Assembly: GCA_964019695.1 (NCBI GenBank) | Contig: OZ026526.1 | Location: 10,187,254-10,251,253, forward strand | Source: Loripinus fragilis | Lineage: Eukaryota > Mollusca > Bivalvia > Lucinida > Lucinidae | Reading direction: 5' to 3' | Length of the DNA: 64,000 bases | In this document: positions 41,780-53,642 of the stretch, piece after piece | Layout: each line of letters begins with the position of its first letter | Numbering within the stretch: position 1 is the first letter of the stretch | Program-made: the position numbers and the translations under genes | Notes under the pieces: generated by a model | What the model was told of the DNA's origin: nothing | Databases searched by the model: none | Seen by the model: the letters and a program-made list of their open reading frames with translations, nothing else

Positions 41780-41930
41780 TTTTTTAGCGTTAAATTATGA
41801 TATATTTTCTTATCAGTCATTTTTAACATTTGTTTTGGGTGCTCAAAAGAACCATCTAATTGAGATTCTCTTTTGAGCACCCACAACATATGTTTGAGAA
41901 ATAAATAAAAAAAATGACACAGTTTTTATC
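41780..41930 (+). repeat. A-family foldback MITE
   Basis: The core is CTCAAAAGAACCATCTAATT then GAGATTCTCTTTTGAGCACC, with the ACAACATATGTTTGAGAAAT shoulder. Confidence 0.7.
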
Positions 41931-42447
41931 TATAGAGGCCTGGATATACATTAGGAGATTCTAAAAACTGATAGATACTTTAAATTCTATATGATTTGCA
42001 AACCCAGAAATAATATAGATTAATAAAATATCTAAATAATTCTCTTTTCAAGTTTATATTAGAAATTAAACAGAAGATATATAAATTTTATTTATTGCAA
42101 ATGCAGAAGTTATATAAATTGATAAAGCGGTGTATAAATTCAACTCATTGTGAACTAATAGAAGAAATTAAACAGATAAGATAAATATATATTTGTTATA
42201 GGGATGAACTAGGGAAAATGTATACGCTTTATCACTAGAGGTCATTCTATTTTTGGCAATTGAATAGGAAAATTTGATCCCATAAGGTGACAGAATTTTG
42301 TTCCATTCTATTCATTGCATATTCATTTGAATTCTGGTCGAAGTATGACTTCAATATAAACAAAAGGATCTGATCATTGCAACTTCATCTCAGACTTCAA
42401 ATTATTTCTCACCACCTGATTACCTTTAAGATTTAACATTATGATTA
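41931..42447. other. No gene
   Basis: Repeated AGATATATAAATTT-like and GAAATTAAACAGA pieces near 42055-42190 hint at a short degenerate duplication. Confidence 0.4.
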
Positions 42448-43167
42448 GGCAAACAAAAAAAATATGTGTGGCTCAGGTTTCCCGACCGACCCTAAATTTT
42501 TACCACCTACCCTAAACTTTTTTTCTCCAAATTCTGAATTGGAAGAGATTATCAGAACAAAATATGTATCAAAATGACCATCTGAAATGGAAATCTAAAT
42601 TTCTATACATTCGATGATCAGTCTTAAAGAGACTAGATCTGCAACTTTGAACATTTTTCGATTTTTTTTATTTTCTTTTTAAATCATTTGTAAAAGTAGA
42701 ATTAAGTTATGTTTTCACAATAAATCTGTTCACTATAGCTGAAAACTGCACGGAAAAGTGAATTATCTTATAAAAACAGGTGTGTTTTTCTCTTGTTGGT
42801 AATTATTTGCGTCCCTCCAATAATTATAGACAGCTTATTTTAACCTAAATACCGCTGTTTTGATACTGATAAGTTGTTAAGATTTACGAAATTGGTAAAA
42901 TGTATACCTGAATTTTAGTTTTTTTACTGTGTTCTTGAAAAATAGAAACATTGGTTCTAAAATTAAAAGATCAAAAGTTACAGACTATGCAGCTTTAAGT
43001 ATTAGAAGTAAAAGGACTAAAACAGGGCTATTTCTTCAAAAATTGACCATTTTATGTCAGTTTTGTCCTATATCATATATTTCCAAGCAGGTCTGAAAAT
43101 TTTCGTACCTACATGTATACCTACCCTATTTTTTTCAAAAACCACACATTTTTTTTTTAATTGGCCT
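42448..43167. repeat. N-related 0.72-kb foldback
   Basis: GGCAAACAAAAAAAATATGTGTGG mirrored ends are degenerate: TATGTGTGGCTCAGG at the left, AAAACCACACATTTTTTTTT and GGCC at the right, with CTACCCTAAACTT and CTACCCTATTTTT. The interior is unrelated AT-rich sequence that might have been acquired. Confidence 0.5.
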
Positions 43168-43197
43168 TATTAGAGCATCAAAGGAGTACAGTAAATA

Positions 43198-43400
43198 TTC
43201 TAAAATTTCGAACACTTTTCTCTTACTGTTCTCAAATAAAATGTTGGTTTTTAGGGCTGGAATTCACAAATTTCTTGCCAGGGTAGCAAATAGGGAAGAC
43301 CCTGATCAGACTGCTTCAGAAGCAGTCTGATCTGGGTCTGCCCTGTTTGTCTATGTTTTTTTGGCAAGCAGTTAGTGTTCGAAATTTTAGAACATTTACA
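43198..43400. repeat. E-family foldback MITE, best copy
   Basis: The outer arms TTCTAAAATTTCGAACAC and GTGTTCGAAATTTTAGAA are exact inverted repeats. The inner hairpin is GATCAGACTGCTTCAGAAGC followed by AGTCTGATC. Confidence 0.8.
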
Positions 43401-43631
43401 GTAGGTCTGTTTTGGGATAATTATGGCCTCTTTCCTAAAACTGCAGCCTTCAAAACAACTGCAGCAAAAACAAGCATACAATACGAGTAAAATTGTGCAA
43501 TATGTATACCTGATAGAAATTTAGCATTGTTAGATTTACCTCTCCCAAATGGACATGTACAAGTTGGAACAATTTCATTATTAGATACAGTAGACTATTT
43601 TGAGATATACAGCAAATTTGTCAATTCAAGC

Positions 43632-43857
43632 TTAACCCATTACTCCATAATAACTCCGTTTGACACCTTTAAAATATATATTTGAAAATATTATGGAAAA
43701 TGGAGCATTTGCTCTTATGGAGCAAATGCATCATTTTCCATAATATTTTCAAAAGTATTTAAAACTTAACATAAATTTTTCTGGACTTTTTTCAATGTTT
43801 TCTAAAAATAGAAAATGATGTCATGATCTAAAAATAGCCTATGGAGTCAAGGGTTAA
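43632..43857. repeat. K-family foldback MITE, best copy
   Basis: TATTATGGAAAATGGAGCAT pairs with ATGCATCATTTTCCATAATA; the outer arms are TTAACCCATTACTCCATAA and GGAGTCAAGGGTTAA. Confidence 0.8.
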
Positions 43858-44147
43858 GGTAATACAATCACCTTTTTCATCAATTTTCTTGGATAAAAGA
43901 ACCAAATTAACCAGTCAGGAAAAATACATGTGCAAACAAAATAGTTCCAGGCAAGGAACTTCTTGTTGGCTTTCTTCTGCAAATTATTTAATGAGTGTAA
44001 ACAAACTTTAAATTGTTTAAATGCTGTAGGCATACTGCAAGTTTTAAGATTTGAATTTCTAAAGTTCGGGAATTTGGAAATTTTCAATTTCATGCTACTA
44101 ATTATACTGAACTTTAAGGTGATGTTAACACTCTTTGTGTTCAATAC

Positions 44148-44392
44148 TATGTGGGCCTCAATGCATGAAAACCTGTCTTTAGGGGTATGCGAACAACAAA
44201 GGCGCAGACCAGCCTGTGCATCCGCGCAGTCTGATCAGTGCCTTTGTTATTGGCTTAATGGAAAGTACCATTTCTAAACTTGCTACAGGCAAAATTTCAA
44301 TTTTCTAGCCAGTCTCTGTAGCTGAGCAGGCTGGTTTGAATATCACTGTCGGAAACCCCGAAGACAGTTTATGTCGTGACGGGGCCCATGTC
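44148..44392. repeat. I-family foldback MITE
   Basis: GTGGGCCTCAATGCATGAAA and TGTCGTGACGGGGCCCAT are the outer arms; CAGCCTGTGCATCCGCGCAG is the inner arm. Confidence 0.7.
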
Positions 44393-44526
44393 ATGCAATG
44401 AAATGATGATATTGCTGCAGATCTTTTACTTGATGCATAACAAATCCATTTCCATTTTGTACATACAGAAAAAATCTGTTCATATTGAACCATGATTGTA
44501 CATTGTACATCGCTCAGTTTTCACCC

Positions 44527-44772
44527 TTAACCCTTTGTATACTTATGGATTTTCCTTCTGGTTTGATACAATAAACAGGATAGTGCAATGTACATATCTA
44601 GGGGTGTCAGGTTATAATTTTCAAATGATATTGTATTCTTTTGTCTGAAGATCCTTGTTACCCTAACTAACTGTGTAGACCCTGATGAAATGCAGCATCA
44701 TGCTGCATTTCATCTGGTCTTCACTGTTTGCAAAAGTACCCTATTTAGGGGTTTCCCAAATACAAAGGGTTT
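44527..44772. repeat. D-family foldback MITE
   Basis: The terminal TTAACCCTTTGTATAC and ATACAAAGGGTTTA mirror each other, with inner hairpin GAAATGCAGCATCATGCTGC. Confidence 0.8.
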
Positions 44773-45259
44773 ATAAGCACTCAGTGCTCATATGAATTTC
44801 ATTTTGAGTGCAAGCTCTGCCATGATTTAACAACAGTTTAGGACTATTTCCTAAATACTGCAATTACTGTTCACCCAACCAAATAGGATTCAGAACAACC
44901 AATAATATTCACAGTTTCTGCCAATCTGAGTGCAAAAGGGGTTAAAGAGCTGAAAACGTTCAAGAATGTGTGCTTAATTATTAAGAGTGTGTAGAAATTC
45001 ATGTTAATATGGCTAGAACAATGAACATCATACAATTAATAGCTTCTACATTTAGGATATTAACTGCTTAATATAGCTTTTAAGGTATGATTCAATATGT
45101 ACATATACAAGTGTGACTAGTTTACCTGTTGAAGGCAACATATATTTTTTCCACTTGTTAATTTGAAAAGTTGCCATTTTCGACCCGATAATGAAGCATG
45201 CTGTGGGCAAAATTTATTAAAACTCTATGACCTTTTGTTAATTCTATACTATCTTTTGA
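44773..45259. other. No gene
   Basis: Unique AT-rich sequence; no feature recognised. Confidence 0.5.
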
Positions 45260-45430
45260 ACAGTGTATATCTAGATCAGCCTCTGATTAAGCCATTCTCC
45301 TAAGCCCAGGTGTAACCAATTCTGTTGCACTGCATTCATCACGATGAATACAGTGTAACCAAATGGGGTACACCTGGGCTTATATGTGGATGTGATTAAG
45401 CCAGCTGATCAATAGCTGCACTTTTATTTA
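45260..45430. repeat. B-family foldback carrying a nested insertion
   Basis: ACAGTGTATATCTAGATCAG and GCTGATCAATAGCTGCAC are the B arms. Between them lies a second palindrome at 45295-45392, flanked by an 11-bp direct repeat. Confidence 0.6.
45295..45392. mobile_element. 98-bp palindromic insertion with 11-bp direct repeats
   Basis: TGATTAAGCCA occurs at 45284-45294 and again at 45393-45403, exactly flanking the insert. Inside, TAAGCCCAGGTGTAACC pairs with GGGTACACCTGGGCTTA. A direct repeat this long around a small palindrome is best read as a target duplication. Confidence 0.6.
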
Positions 45431-45651
45431 CAGTAAAACCTGTGTAAAACGGCCACTCTCAAAAAGACTGAAAATTTGTTTTCAATACCAATTGTCACTT
45501 AATGCAGGCCAAAGTATTGCAGAATGCTCCATTGCAGAATACTCCAAGGGGAGCATTCTGCAATACTTTTGACCTTCATTAAGCTACCATTTGTCATTAA
45601 GATCTTTGTTTTGTCAATTAATGAGTGGCCGTTTTACACAGGTTTAACTGT
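45431..45651. repeat. Q-family foldback MITE
   Basis: CAGTAAAACCTGTGTAAAAC pairs with GTTTTACACAGGTTTAACTG. The centre GCAGAATGCTCC is duplicated before GGGGAGCATTCTGC. Confidence 0.75.
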
Positions 45652-45793
45652 ACACGGATTGAATGATAGGATATACAGAATTTTAGCTGCCATGTATAGC
45701 TAATAGAATATAGAACCCTGCATCTATCTTTGGGGATAAAATTTAGTTTATTTGTTCAAATTCCAAGTATTATCATACACAGAAAGACTTATT

Positions 45794-46066
45794 AAGTTAA
45801 ATCTACCAACACTAGAGTACAGTAGGAAACAATTCCAGTATTTAAAATCAGCAACAATATTGGCAATTCATTCATAGAATACCAAATGATCAAGAGGTCA
45901 CAACTTAAAACTGAATAAAGGACGAGCAATCAGAATTAATTCTTTTGCATTGAGAAATGTCCCAGTATAGAACAGATTACCATCTGATTTGGTAAATGCA
46001 ATGACTGTCACACTAAAGTTCAGAACAAAACTGGATAAGCTACATTTGGCTGAAACAACAGAAGAT
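45794..46066 (+). pseudogene. LINE (non-LTR retrotransposon) ORF2 C-terminal relic
   Basis: A single frame with three in-frame stops holds the diagnostic end of LINE ORF2. It has LPTLEYSRK, then RGHNLKL, then RINSFALRN, a Trp codon mutated to TAG, NRLPSDLV and finally FRTKLDKL. This series is typical of the region after the RT domain in Jockey/CR1/RTE-like elements. The RT and endonuclease parts are absent, consistent with 5' truncation. A LINE 3' region probably continues downstream towards 46760, because a segment there recurs inverted at 56425-56535. Confidence 0.75.
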
Positions 46067-46629
46067 ATATGTCAGATATATATAAGTTTAGACAAAAAGT
46101 AGTAGGTACAATATTCGGAACCTATGGCATCAATTCAATGAAGTTGAGCGGAATTATAAGGCGCTGGAGCTTAAGAAAATTCCTGTTCTACATAAAGGTA
46201 ACCACAATCGTATATGTGCATGTGGAATCTTGCCCTTATATGATGTACAGGTTAAATTATTAGAGTAGAGAAACATCAAATGTTTCAGAGGATGAGTTGT
46301 CAAGCACAAACAGGATGATAAATATGCAAATAATAGGGATTCTGAGCAGCCCCAATCTTATTTGAACACTCAGAAATATTCTAGGAGCATAGGATGTATT
46401 TAGATAACCTGCAAAATGGAATAGAAAAAACATACCCGCAAAATAATAATGTATCTAAATAGTCTTTCTCCTATGATGGCTACTGACCGTAGATCAGTTT
46501 AGACAGTCTAGTATACCTTAATCCAACTTCTTGTAAATTGTTTTAAAAACTGCTTCAAGAGATTTTCTATGACGTCAGTATAATAGAGCCTTCTGCGTGG
46601 GCCTAAACTGGTAGATTAATATCTGTATG

Positions 46630-46760
46630 TGACTAAAAAATAGTAAATGAGTATGATCAGGAAATACCACAATCACAAACTGCAGACAACCCCGTGGCAC
46701 CGTGAGGAAGAGCAGCTCAACCATCACGAGACACCAGGAAGACAAATTAAGCAAAGAATG
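46630..46760. repeat. Segment shared in inverted orientation with 56425-56535
   Basis: GAGTATGATCAGGAAATACC, AATCACAAACTGCAGACAA and CACGAGACACCAGGAAGACA recur as their reverse complements around 56430-56530. It follows the LINE relic and is probably LINE 3' sequence. Confidence 0.65.
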
Positions 46761-46813
46761 CAATGAATGATTGTCAAGTGTAAATCCTGAAACTTCTATA
46801 CCCCTAATTTTAA

Positions 46814-47012
46814 GAGAGCGCAGTGGCTCATTGGTAGAGTGCTTGACTCAAGGCCGAGAGGCAGCGGGTTCAAGCCTCACCATCGTCACTGTGTTGTGTC
46901 CTTGAGCAAGACACATTAATCCTAGCTTAGAATTGCTTCAACCCAGGAAGACCCGTCCCTACATAACTAAAAAATTGTTGATGGGACATAAAGAATCAAA
47001 TCAAACAAACAA
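46814..47012 (+). repeat. tRNA-derived SINE
   Basis: GAGCGCAGTGGCTCATTGGT, B box GCGGGTTCAAGCCTCACC, and a tail with CAAATCAAACAAACAAA. Confidence 0.85.
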
Positions 47013-47218
47013 AGTACCCCTAATTTGTTTTCTTTCAAAACTAATCCCATAAATCTTGATGTCTGTATGGGGATATTTTTGCAAGGTGTAAAACCTATCT
47101 GCTTCCAAATACTGCAAGCTGCTTTCTAGACATAAAATGCATACAGTTTGTACATATACCATTCTGAGTATAGCCTGTAGATATAAGATGGAATTGATGT
47201 CCCTCAGACTTTATGATT

Positions 47219-47418
47219 TGGGAGCGCAGTGGCTCAGTGGTAGAGCGCTTGACTCAAGACCGAAGGGCCGCGGATTCGAGCCTCATCGGCGTCACTGCAT
47301 TGTGTCCTTGAGCAAGAACAATAATCCTAGCTTAGTACTGGTTCAACCCAGGAAGACCCGTCCCTTTATAACTGAAAGATTGTTGATGGGAAGTAAAGAA
47401 TCAAACAAACAAATCAGA
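47219..47418 (+). repeat. tRNA-derived SINE, well preserved
   Basis: GGGAGCGCAGTGGCTCAGTG, B box GCGGATTCGAGCCTCATC, tail AATCAAACAAACAAA. It lies only about 200 bp from the copy at 46814. Confidence 0.85.
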
Positions 47419-47760
47419 CTTTATGAATTCAACATGATTTGTGTGTACATAACATCGTAGTGGCTGTGGGTAAAAACTAAATGTAAGACTCAAACCAGCC
47501 TGTTCAACTCCATTTTGAAAATTCCCTAATTTGTATATTTTATCACTGTTTCGTGTGAGGCCACTCGTATTATTTTTCTACTGACTGTATTGTGATAGAT
47601 TATACTAATGACATTCAATTTATGTAAAAAATGTGTGACTACATGTAATTGTAAAGGGGGATAATTTACGGTGTATGTAATCTTAAATATAATGATGTAT
47701 CTATATAAGTAGTGGACATCCTTTAGTAAACTTACCCAAGGTGATTTCTTGTTGCTAGAC

Positions 47761-48212
47761 CAGGGTTCGCACAGGCTTGAAAAGTACTTGAATTTAGAGA
47801 TATTTCTTGAAAAGTCCTTGAAAATTAAATCTGACTTGGAAAAGTACTGGAAAATCACTCAAAAGCCTTGAAAAGTCCTTAAATTCTACTATTTTCTATA
47901 GTACTTAGCACTGTTGATACAGACTGAAATCAGTATAAAATTCTTGTGCTTATACTTGGTCAGTATAAAATTCTTGTGCCTATATTTGGTGCAGCATATG
48001 CTGCACCAAATATAGGCACAACAATTTTATGCTAATTTTCCAGTACTGATGTCTCCATTATCTCAGTCTAGCATTTCTGAAGAAGACGTTTAACACTTAG
48101 ATCAGTATTTTTCATTAACATTAAGTCCTTGAAAACTGTTGGAGAGAATTTTAGAAGTACTTGAAAAGTCGTTGAGTTTTACTCATACTTGCCTGTACGA
48201 ACCCTGTTGACA
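47761..48212. repeat. J-family foldback, intact copy
   Basis: Arms CAGGGTTCGCACAGGC and GCCTGTACGAACCCTG enclose TTGAAAAGTCC runs. The centre is GTGCAGCATATGCTGCACC, with a short direct duplication (TCAGTATAAAATTCTTGTGC) just before it. A small hairpin with arms GGGCCAAAACT/AGTTTTGGCCC follows at 48225-48275. Confidence 0.75.
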
Positions 48213-48439
48213 CTGTTGCACTCAGAAGGGCCAAAACTCTTAGTTTTGGCCCTTCCGAGTTCAATAGGGTTAATAACAAGAGACAGAATTTTAGAAGCGT
48301 GTGATTGTAATGGTATAATTTTTTGTTAAGAGTTTGCAGTGTAAATAGATTAGATGATTAGATTTTTGGTCAACCATTCGTTTTGGTTGATTGAAGCAAC
48401 TACACAAGATTTGTAGGATTCATTTTGAGACAAGTGTTT

Positions 48440-48715
48440 CCGTTAAGCCAGATTTTTTTATGAATTGAGCCTACCCTGAGATTTTAACCCCTCCAGAAAA
48501 ATAAAATTGCCATTTTGAATTTTATTTTGATTCTTGACCCTCATTACTTTTAGAGAAAATATATAAATTTTACCTGTATTTTTTATGAGAATTTACTTTT
48601 ATTTAATAGACTGAAGCTTTTTGAATCTTCTTATTTTGTTTTAATTTCGCCCTCTTGACCCATTCAATTTCAAAAGTCTCAATCAATTTATTAAAAAAAT
48701 CTGGCCTTTAAAGCA
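48440..48715. repeat. L-related foldback, diverged
   Basis: AAGCCAGATTTTTTTATGAA mirrors TTAAAAAAATCTGGCCTT; the interior AAAATTGCCATTTTGAATTT region differs from the L copies. Confidence 0.5.
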
Positions 48716-48819
48716 AGGTTTACGGCAGGTATTATGTGCTAAAAATGCAGAAATCCTGTACATTGACTGTTATTAATGTGCTTTTGTTTCAGTCATTCAC
48801 ATCATAACTTGTAGGTCCA

Positions 48820-48995
48820 GTTCAACAAATTTTTTAGCCTAGAGTTGTAAATATTTTTACCTTTCAGTTAAGGCATGAGTTTTAGTTGCTCAAAAGAACC
48901 ATCTCATTTAGACGGTTCCTTTGAGTATCCACAACATATGTTTTGTGTGAGAATTAAGAAAATGAAATTTTAATTATACTCTTTCATTTAGAAGC
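48820..48995 (+). repeat. A-family foldback MITE
   Basis: The core CTCAAAAGAACCATCTCATT is followed by TAGACGGTTCCTTTGAG. Confidence 0.7.
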
Positions 48996-49454
48996 TTGTG
49001 AAAGTTTTATTTTTATGTATATAAAGTCTGCATTCTGAATATACAGCATTATCACAACCTTTAACTTTAACCTCATGTGATAACAGCGAAATCAGTTTTA
49101 TCTAAAAGGCTTGCTAAGTTTCCTCTAAAACTATCTTATTGAAATACATGTAGTAGCTGTTTCAGGCTTGACCTTTAAGGTTGTATTTTTAAAGTAGTGG
49201 TTATTTTTTGATTAAGTGCTTTTTTATTTAGATTTTATTTGAACAGGTTGTTTCAGTAATTGAGCCACCATATGAGTTTTTGGTACTCATCTCATCTCAT
49301 CAGTGAGCAGGCAAACCTTTACATGGCCACAGTTGTACAATTATGACCGTTATGCATAACTATAGTACACATGTGCTTAATAAAAGTGTACATGTTCAAG
49401 GAAGAATCTGGACGTTACCATACCATAAAGTACTGCTCTTAAAAGGAAATAATT
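48996..49454. other. No gene
   Basis: Unique sequence; TACTCATCTCATCTCATCA is a short simple repeat near 49285. Confidence 0.45.
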
Positions 49455-49680
49455 TGCTCCCTCTGGGGAGCAAATTCTTTCCTTTAATAGTAGTCCCAGA
49501 ACCAGAACTTGTTTCAGTAATCTCCCTTTGTGCTAAGCATTCTGGTACCAGGCCCTCTGGGGAGCAAATTCTTTCCTTTAAGAGTAGTTCCAGAAACAAT
49601 TAAATTAAAGAGGCCCAGAGCTGGTTTCAGTAATCTCCCTTTGTGTAACTAAGCATACTGGTGAGGCCCTTGCTCACCAG
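49455..49680 (+). repeat. Tandem duplication of about 110 bp
   Basis: CCCTCTGGGGAGCAAATTCT and GTTTCAGTAATCTCCCTTTG each occur twice in the same order, with small differences between copies. Confidence 0.75.
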
Positions 49681-49684
49681 ATCC

Positions 49685-50228
49685 ATGCTTGGCCCATACT
49701 CAAAGTATGGAAGTAGATGAACGCTCATACCATTAGCTAGGTTTCTAAACCAATTAGAAAACTAAGCATGACATGCATGTGTAAAGAATAGCTTTACACA
49801 TATGCAGTAATAACCAAAATCTCATGTGCTGGCCTAAATACTTTGCTAGTCGGCTTGCCTAAGGTCCTAAATTTATTTTGTTTGAATAGTCAGTTCATAT
49901 TTTGAAAAACCCTCTTTCATCTTGTATGCCTCTATTCTGAAATAGCGCTTAAAGATGGGGCCTTTGCAATTCAGAATAATTCTGAGATTGGTGTAAGTAA
50001 TTGAAAGAGCTTGGGCAAGCCTGTTGTGCAAAGTAATTGCATAGGTTTTATATCTTCGGTTTTGAACGGTGAAAGATTTTAAAGTTTTATTTTGTTTATT
50101 TGGTTTTATATTAGATGTTTATTTTTACCATTTTTTCAAAAACCTATTTCCTGAGTTATTGATGTTGTTTTGTGATAGTTTTACCAAAATATCATTTTTA
50201 TCATAATAAGTACACAATTACAGAGGAT
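49685..50228. other. No gene
   Basis: Nothing supported. Confidence 0.5.
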
Positions 50229-50401
50229 GTTCTAAAATTTCAAGCTCTAGTTGCTTGTCAAAATGCCTAGATAAACCAGGTAGCTTCTCTAAGATGAAGT
50301 GTGATAGGGTCTTCCCTGTTTGCTATTCTGACAAGCATTTTGGAATTCAAGCCTTGGTAACCAACAGAAAGACAAACCTGTTTGAAGTTTTAGAACACTT
50401 T
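50229..50401. repeat. E-family foldback MITE, inner deletion
   Basis: TGTTCTAAAATTTCAAGCTC to GAAGTTTTAGAACA; only one inner arm remains. Confidence 0.65.
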
Positions 50402-50444
50402 CCATATGGTTTGATTGGTGTGCAATCGATACATATTGCATAGA

Positions 50445-50592
50445 GCGAAAGTATGTGCACTAATTACTGGTTATCCGCTTGTTCAAGCCTGCCCAGGAAA
50501 AAGTGTGGTTAGGTGGAATGACCGTCCTGCAATGACCATAGCTGTTGACTTGGAGTGTAAAGCAACAAAACAAACAAACAAACAAACAAACA
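50445..50592 (+). repeat. Different SINE-like tail with (AAAC)n end
   Basis: GGTTATCCGCTTGTTCAAGC to GACTTGGAGTGTAAAGCAAC followed by about six AAAC units. The layout matches the main SINE but the sequence does not. Confidence 0.5.
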
Positions 50593-50594
50593 TA

Positions 50595-51266
50595 TTGCAT
50601 AGTCAGCAGTTCTCAAGAAGAAATTCTTAACATATTAAAAGTAACATGTTAACAAATTTCTTGTGCTATGAACATCGCCTGGAAATATCTGTTTCTATTT
50701 GTAGGTTAAGTGTCAAAATTAAACATCCAGGTTTATGAACATTTTTTTTTGTCGCATACATGTGTGGATTGATTATGAACCACAGTCATGGTTTATAATT
50801 AGTCAGTCTAATTAGAATATTTACCTTTTATATAATGTAACAGCTAACCAAGAAACCACTTGTATTAAACAAAGTTTAGCCCCTTTTTTGACAGCAAAAT
50901 AAACAGAACCAAGCTACACGGATTCAATGTTTTGTATTATGTGACTATGAGGGAACAAAATCATGGCTTAATGCATCCAGACATTTTATTAAGGTTGCAC
51001 TGTCCAAGGCCTATATCACATTTGACTTGAAAATCTAATGTTGTTATTGTTGAGAGATATATGATTCAGGTGAACTTGTGCTAACCTGTGATAGCCCTTA
51101 TTTAGGTAACTTAATATACTGGTACATGTATAAACATTATGAAAGATTTATGTTATTGGATAACAGGGCAACAATTTATTACAAACTGGTCCTACCCTTA
51201 ACTGTTTTCATATTTCACCTTCAACAATCCCACCCACATCATTAACTCAGCCTACCCTAGCAACCC
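50595..51266. other. No gene
   Basis: Nothing supported. Confidence 0.5.
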
Positions 51267-51462
51267 ATTAAACCTTCTAAGAGCCAAACAAGACCGCAGC
51301 AGATGACATTTTTTTAAAATTTTGCTTCACATTCCAGACAAGCAAGGTTTGATATTTCATGTGAATCGATTCACATGAAATATCAAGCCTTATTTCGTTT
51401 ATAAAAATAGCAACATGATTTCATCTATAACAAAATTTCAGTGTGGTCTGTGGCACTTAAGT
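51267..51462. repeat. F-family foldback MITE, diverged
   Basis: The centre is GATATTTCATGTGAATCGAT then TCACATGAAATATC, a perfect inner hairpin, with decayed outer arms. Confidence 0.6.
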
Positions 51463-51909
51463 AGCTTGTTCATGTGTTAGTTCTACTAAACAGGGGTGTA
51501 CTTTAGAGGTGTATATTAGTTCGATGAAATCAAATTAATCATATTCATATTTGTATATTCAACAAAATTTTGTATATTATTCACAATTAAAATACATATT
51601 ACTAGATGTATTGTTTTTGTTTTATGTTATTTGACCTGAAACTTCCATGTTCCGTTTTGAGTCTGAGGCCTGACCCACAATCGTGCAATCAAAGAGGAAA
51701 CCATAGCTATAAACTTGCCTTTTTCAACTCTGTAAAAAGAAGCAGCACATCTGTGATAATATGACTGAAATAAGCCTTCTTGTGAGGTAGTGTTACTTCC
51801 TGCATAGTGAGAAATGGTCTAGTTTTGCCACCAGTTAATAAGTGTAAAAACCAAATGTGTTTACCCACATTTTCATGCACAAAATAAAATATGACTGCTA
51901 CTTTCTTTT
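51463..51909. other. No gene; upstream of gypsy relic
   Basis: An LTR could be expected in or before this stretch, but no matching direct repeat was found downstream. Confidence 0.4.
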
Positions 51910-53375
51910 ATGCTCACCGGTCATTGTTTAGCAGATGGGTTGTTGATTATGACAATGATGGTGATGCCACTGCTTAATGGAAGAGAAGATCTTCCTGGTG
52001 GAATAAACTTAGGTAATACTAACATATCAGAGGAGGAGAAATCACAGCCAAGTCAATATCTTGGGAAATGGAAACATATTTTAAGTTTTACAAACCTGGG
52101 TAATTACGATCTTGTAAAATATAAAGTAAATTTGACAGATGCTCAGCCAATAAAAGAACCCTCTTGGAGAATACATCCAGCTTTGTATACTGAGATAAAA
52201 GAAAATCTTGTTGAAATGATCAAGGCAGGTCAGTAAGACCAAGTCAGAGCCCATACTCCTCAAACATAGTTAAAGCTAGAAAGAAAGATGGTTCATTAAG
52301 GCTCTGCATAGACTTTCACAAACTGAATTAACAAAACACCCCTAGTATAGAAGAATCTCTTCATCTACTTGATGGTGACAAATACTTCTCTAAATTAGAC
52401 ATTAGAAGTGACAACTGGCAAGTGGAGATTGAATAGGATAAGGAGAAGACAGCTATTCAGAAATGTGTACTGGGATTTTATGAGTTTAGTTGGATGCCTT
52501 TTGGTTTGTTGAAAGCCCCACCTACGTTTCAGAGACTCATGAAATGATGTATGGGAGATAAAAACTTGAGGGATTGGTTGATTTATCTTGACATAGTTAC
52601 AATTTTATCAATATTTCAATAGCATCTTGAGGTGGTCTCTCTTTAGCTGAGCACAATCTAAAACTTAAGGCATCTGAATGTGTATTCTTAAAGTCAATAG
52701 CTACCAACCTTGGACATGTAGTAGCTGAGGAGGAAGGCATAGAAGTAGATCCGTATAAATTGGGGTCAACAAGAACATGGCCTATTCCTCAAACTGTTAA
52801 GGAAGTAAGATCTTTTCTCAGATTTACAAGATATTATACAAGGTTCACCAAGAAGATAGCATTGCTAGGCCACTCAGTGACCTATTCGTTGACCATTGCA
52901 TAAATAAAACAGAAGGAATAAATTGCATATATAGTGGAAAAAACACATTTTAATTGGGATGAAGATCAACAATTATTTTTGAAATCTTAGAGGATAAATT
53001 GATGTACCCTGCAATTCTGTACAACTTGCCTTTCAAGCTACATACTGATGCATCAGCTATTGGCCTCGGAGCTGTGCTGTACTAGGATATTGGAAAAGAA
53101 CATGTTATTTCATTTGCTAGCAAAAGTCTCAAACCACCTGAAAAGAATAAACATGCTCATAAACTAGAATTGTTGGCACTTAAATGGGCTGTGACATAGG
53201 AATATCATGACTATCTGCATTTAGCAACTTTTGAAGCCATTACTGATAACACTCCACTAACCTATGCATTTACAACAGCAAAGTTGGATGCAACAAGTCA
53301 AGCTAATTACAGTTGTACAATTAAGTACAGAAGCGGAAAAAAACAATATGCATGCCGATTGTCTCTCAAGGCACC
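51910..53375 (+). pseudogene. Decayed Ty3/gypsy-type retrotransposon pol
   Basis: Fragments of reverse transcriptase and RNase H occur in the usual order in the + direction. The RT part shows DGSLRLCIDF near 52290 and MPFGLLKAPPTFQRLM near 52495. YLDI at 52583-52594 stands where the catalytic YxDD box is expected, so the second catalytic Asp is lost. RNase H shows LHTDASAIGLGAVLY at 53038-53082 and a DN motif near 53245; the polyprotein then reaches ADCLSR near 53350. In-frame stops are scattered throughout and a frameshift lies near 52235. No gag, integrase core or LTR pair is recognised. It is an old dead copy of a selfish element, not a host gene. A foldback element follows about 50 bp downstream. 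Confidence 0.85.
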
Positions 53376-53426
53376 ATGTTTACGAGATTAGTGTGTTCCC
53401 TATGTATTTTAAAGCTATACGTCAGG

Positions 53427-53642
53427 GTACTGTAAATTCGGAATTTTCGGCGAGCCATTATTTTCGCGAAATATGCGAAGTTTCATGAAGATAAAATCCT
53501 CATGAAATGGCGAAATCACTCTATCGTTTAGTGATATAGGTAAATCATGCCTAAGTCGCTAATTGTTGACATCGCAAATATGGCTTTTAATGCTATTCGC
53601 GAAAATAAAATTCTCACGAAAATTTTCGAATTTACAGTATTT
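53427..53642. repeat. Foldback at the end of the gypsy relic
   Basis: TACTGTAAATTCGGAATTTTC pairs imperfectly with TTTTCGAATTTACAGTA; inner GCGAAAT/ATTCGCGAAAAT pieces also pair. It follows the last retrotransposon motif by about 50 bp. Confidence 0.7.
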
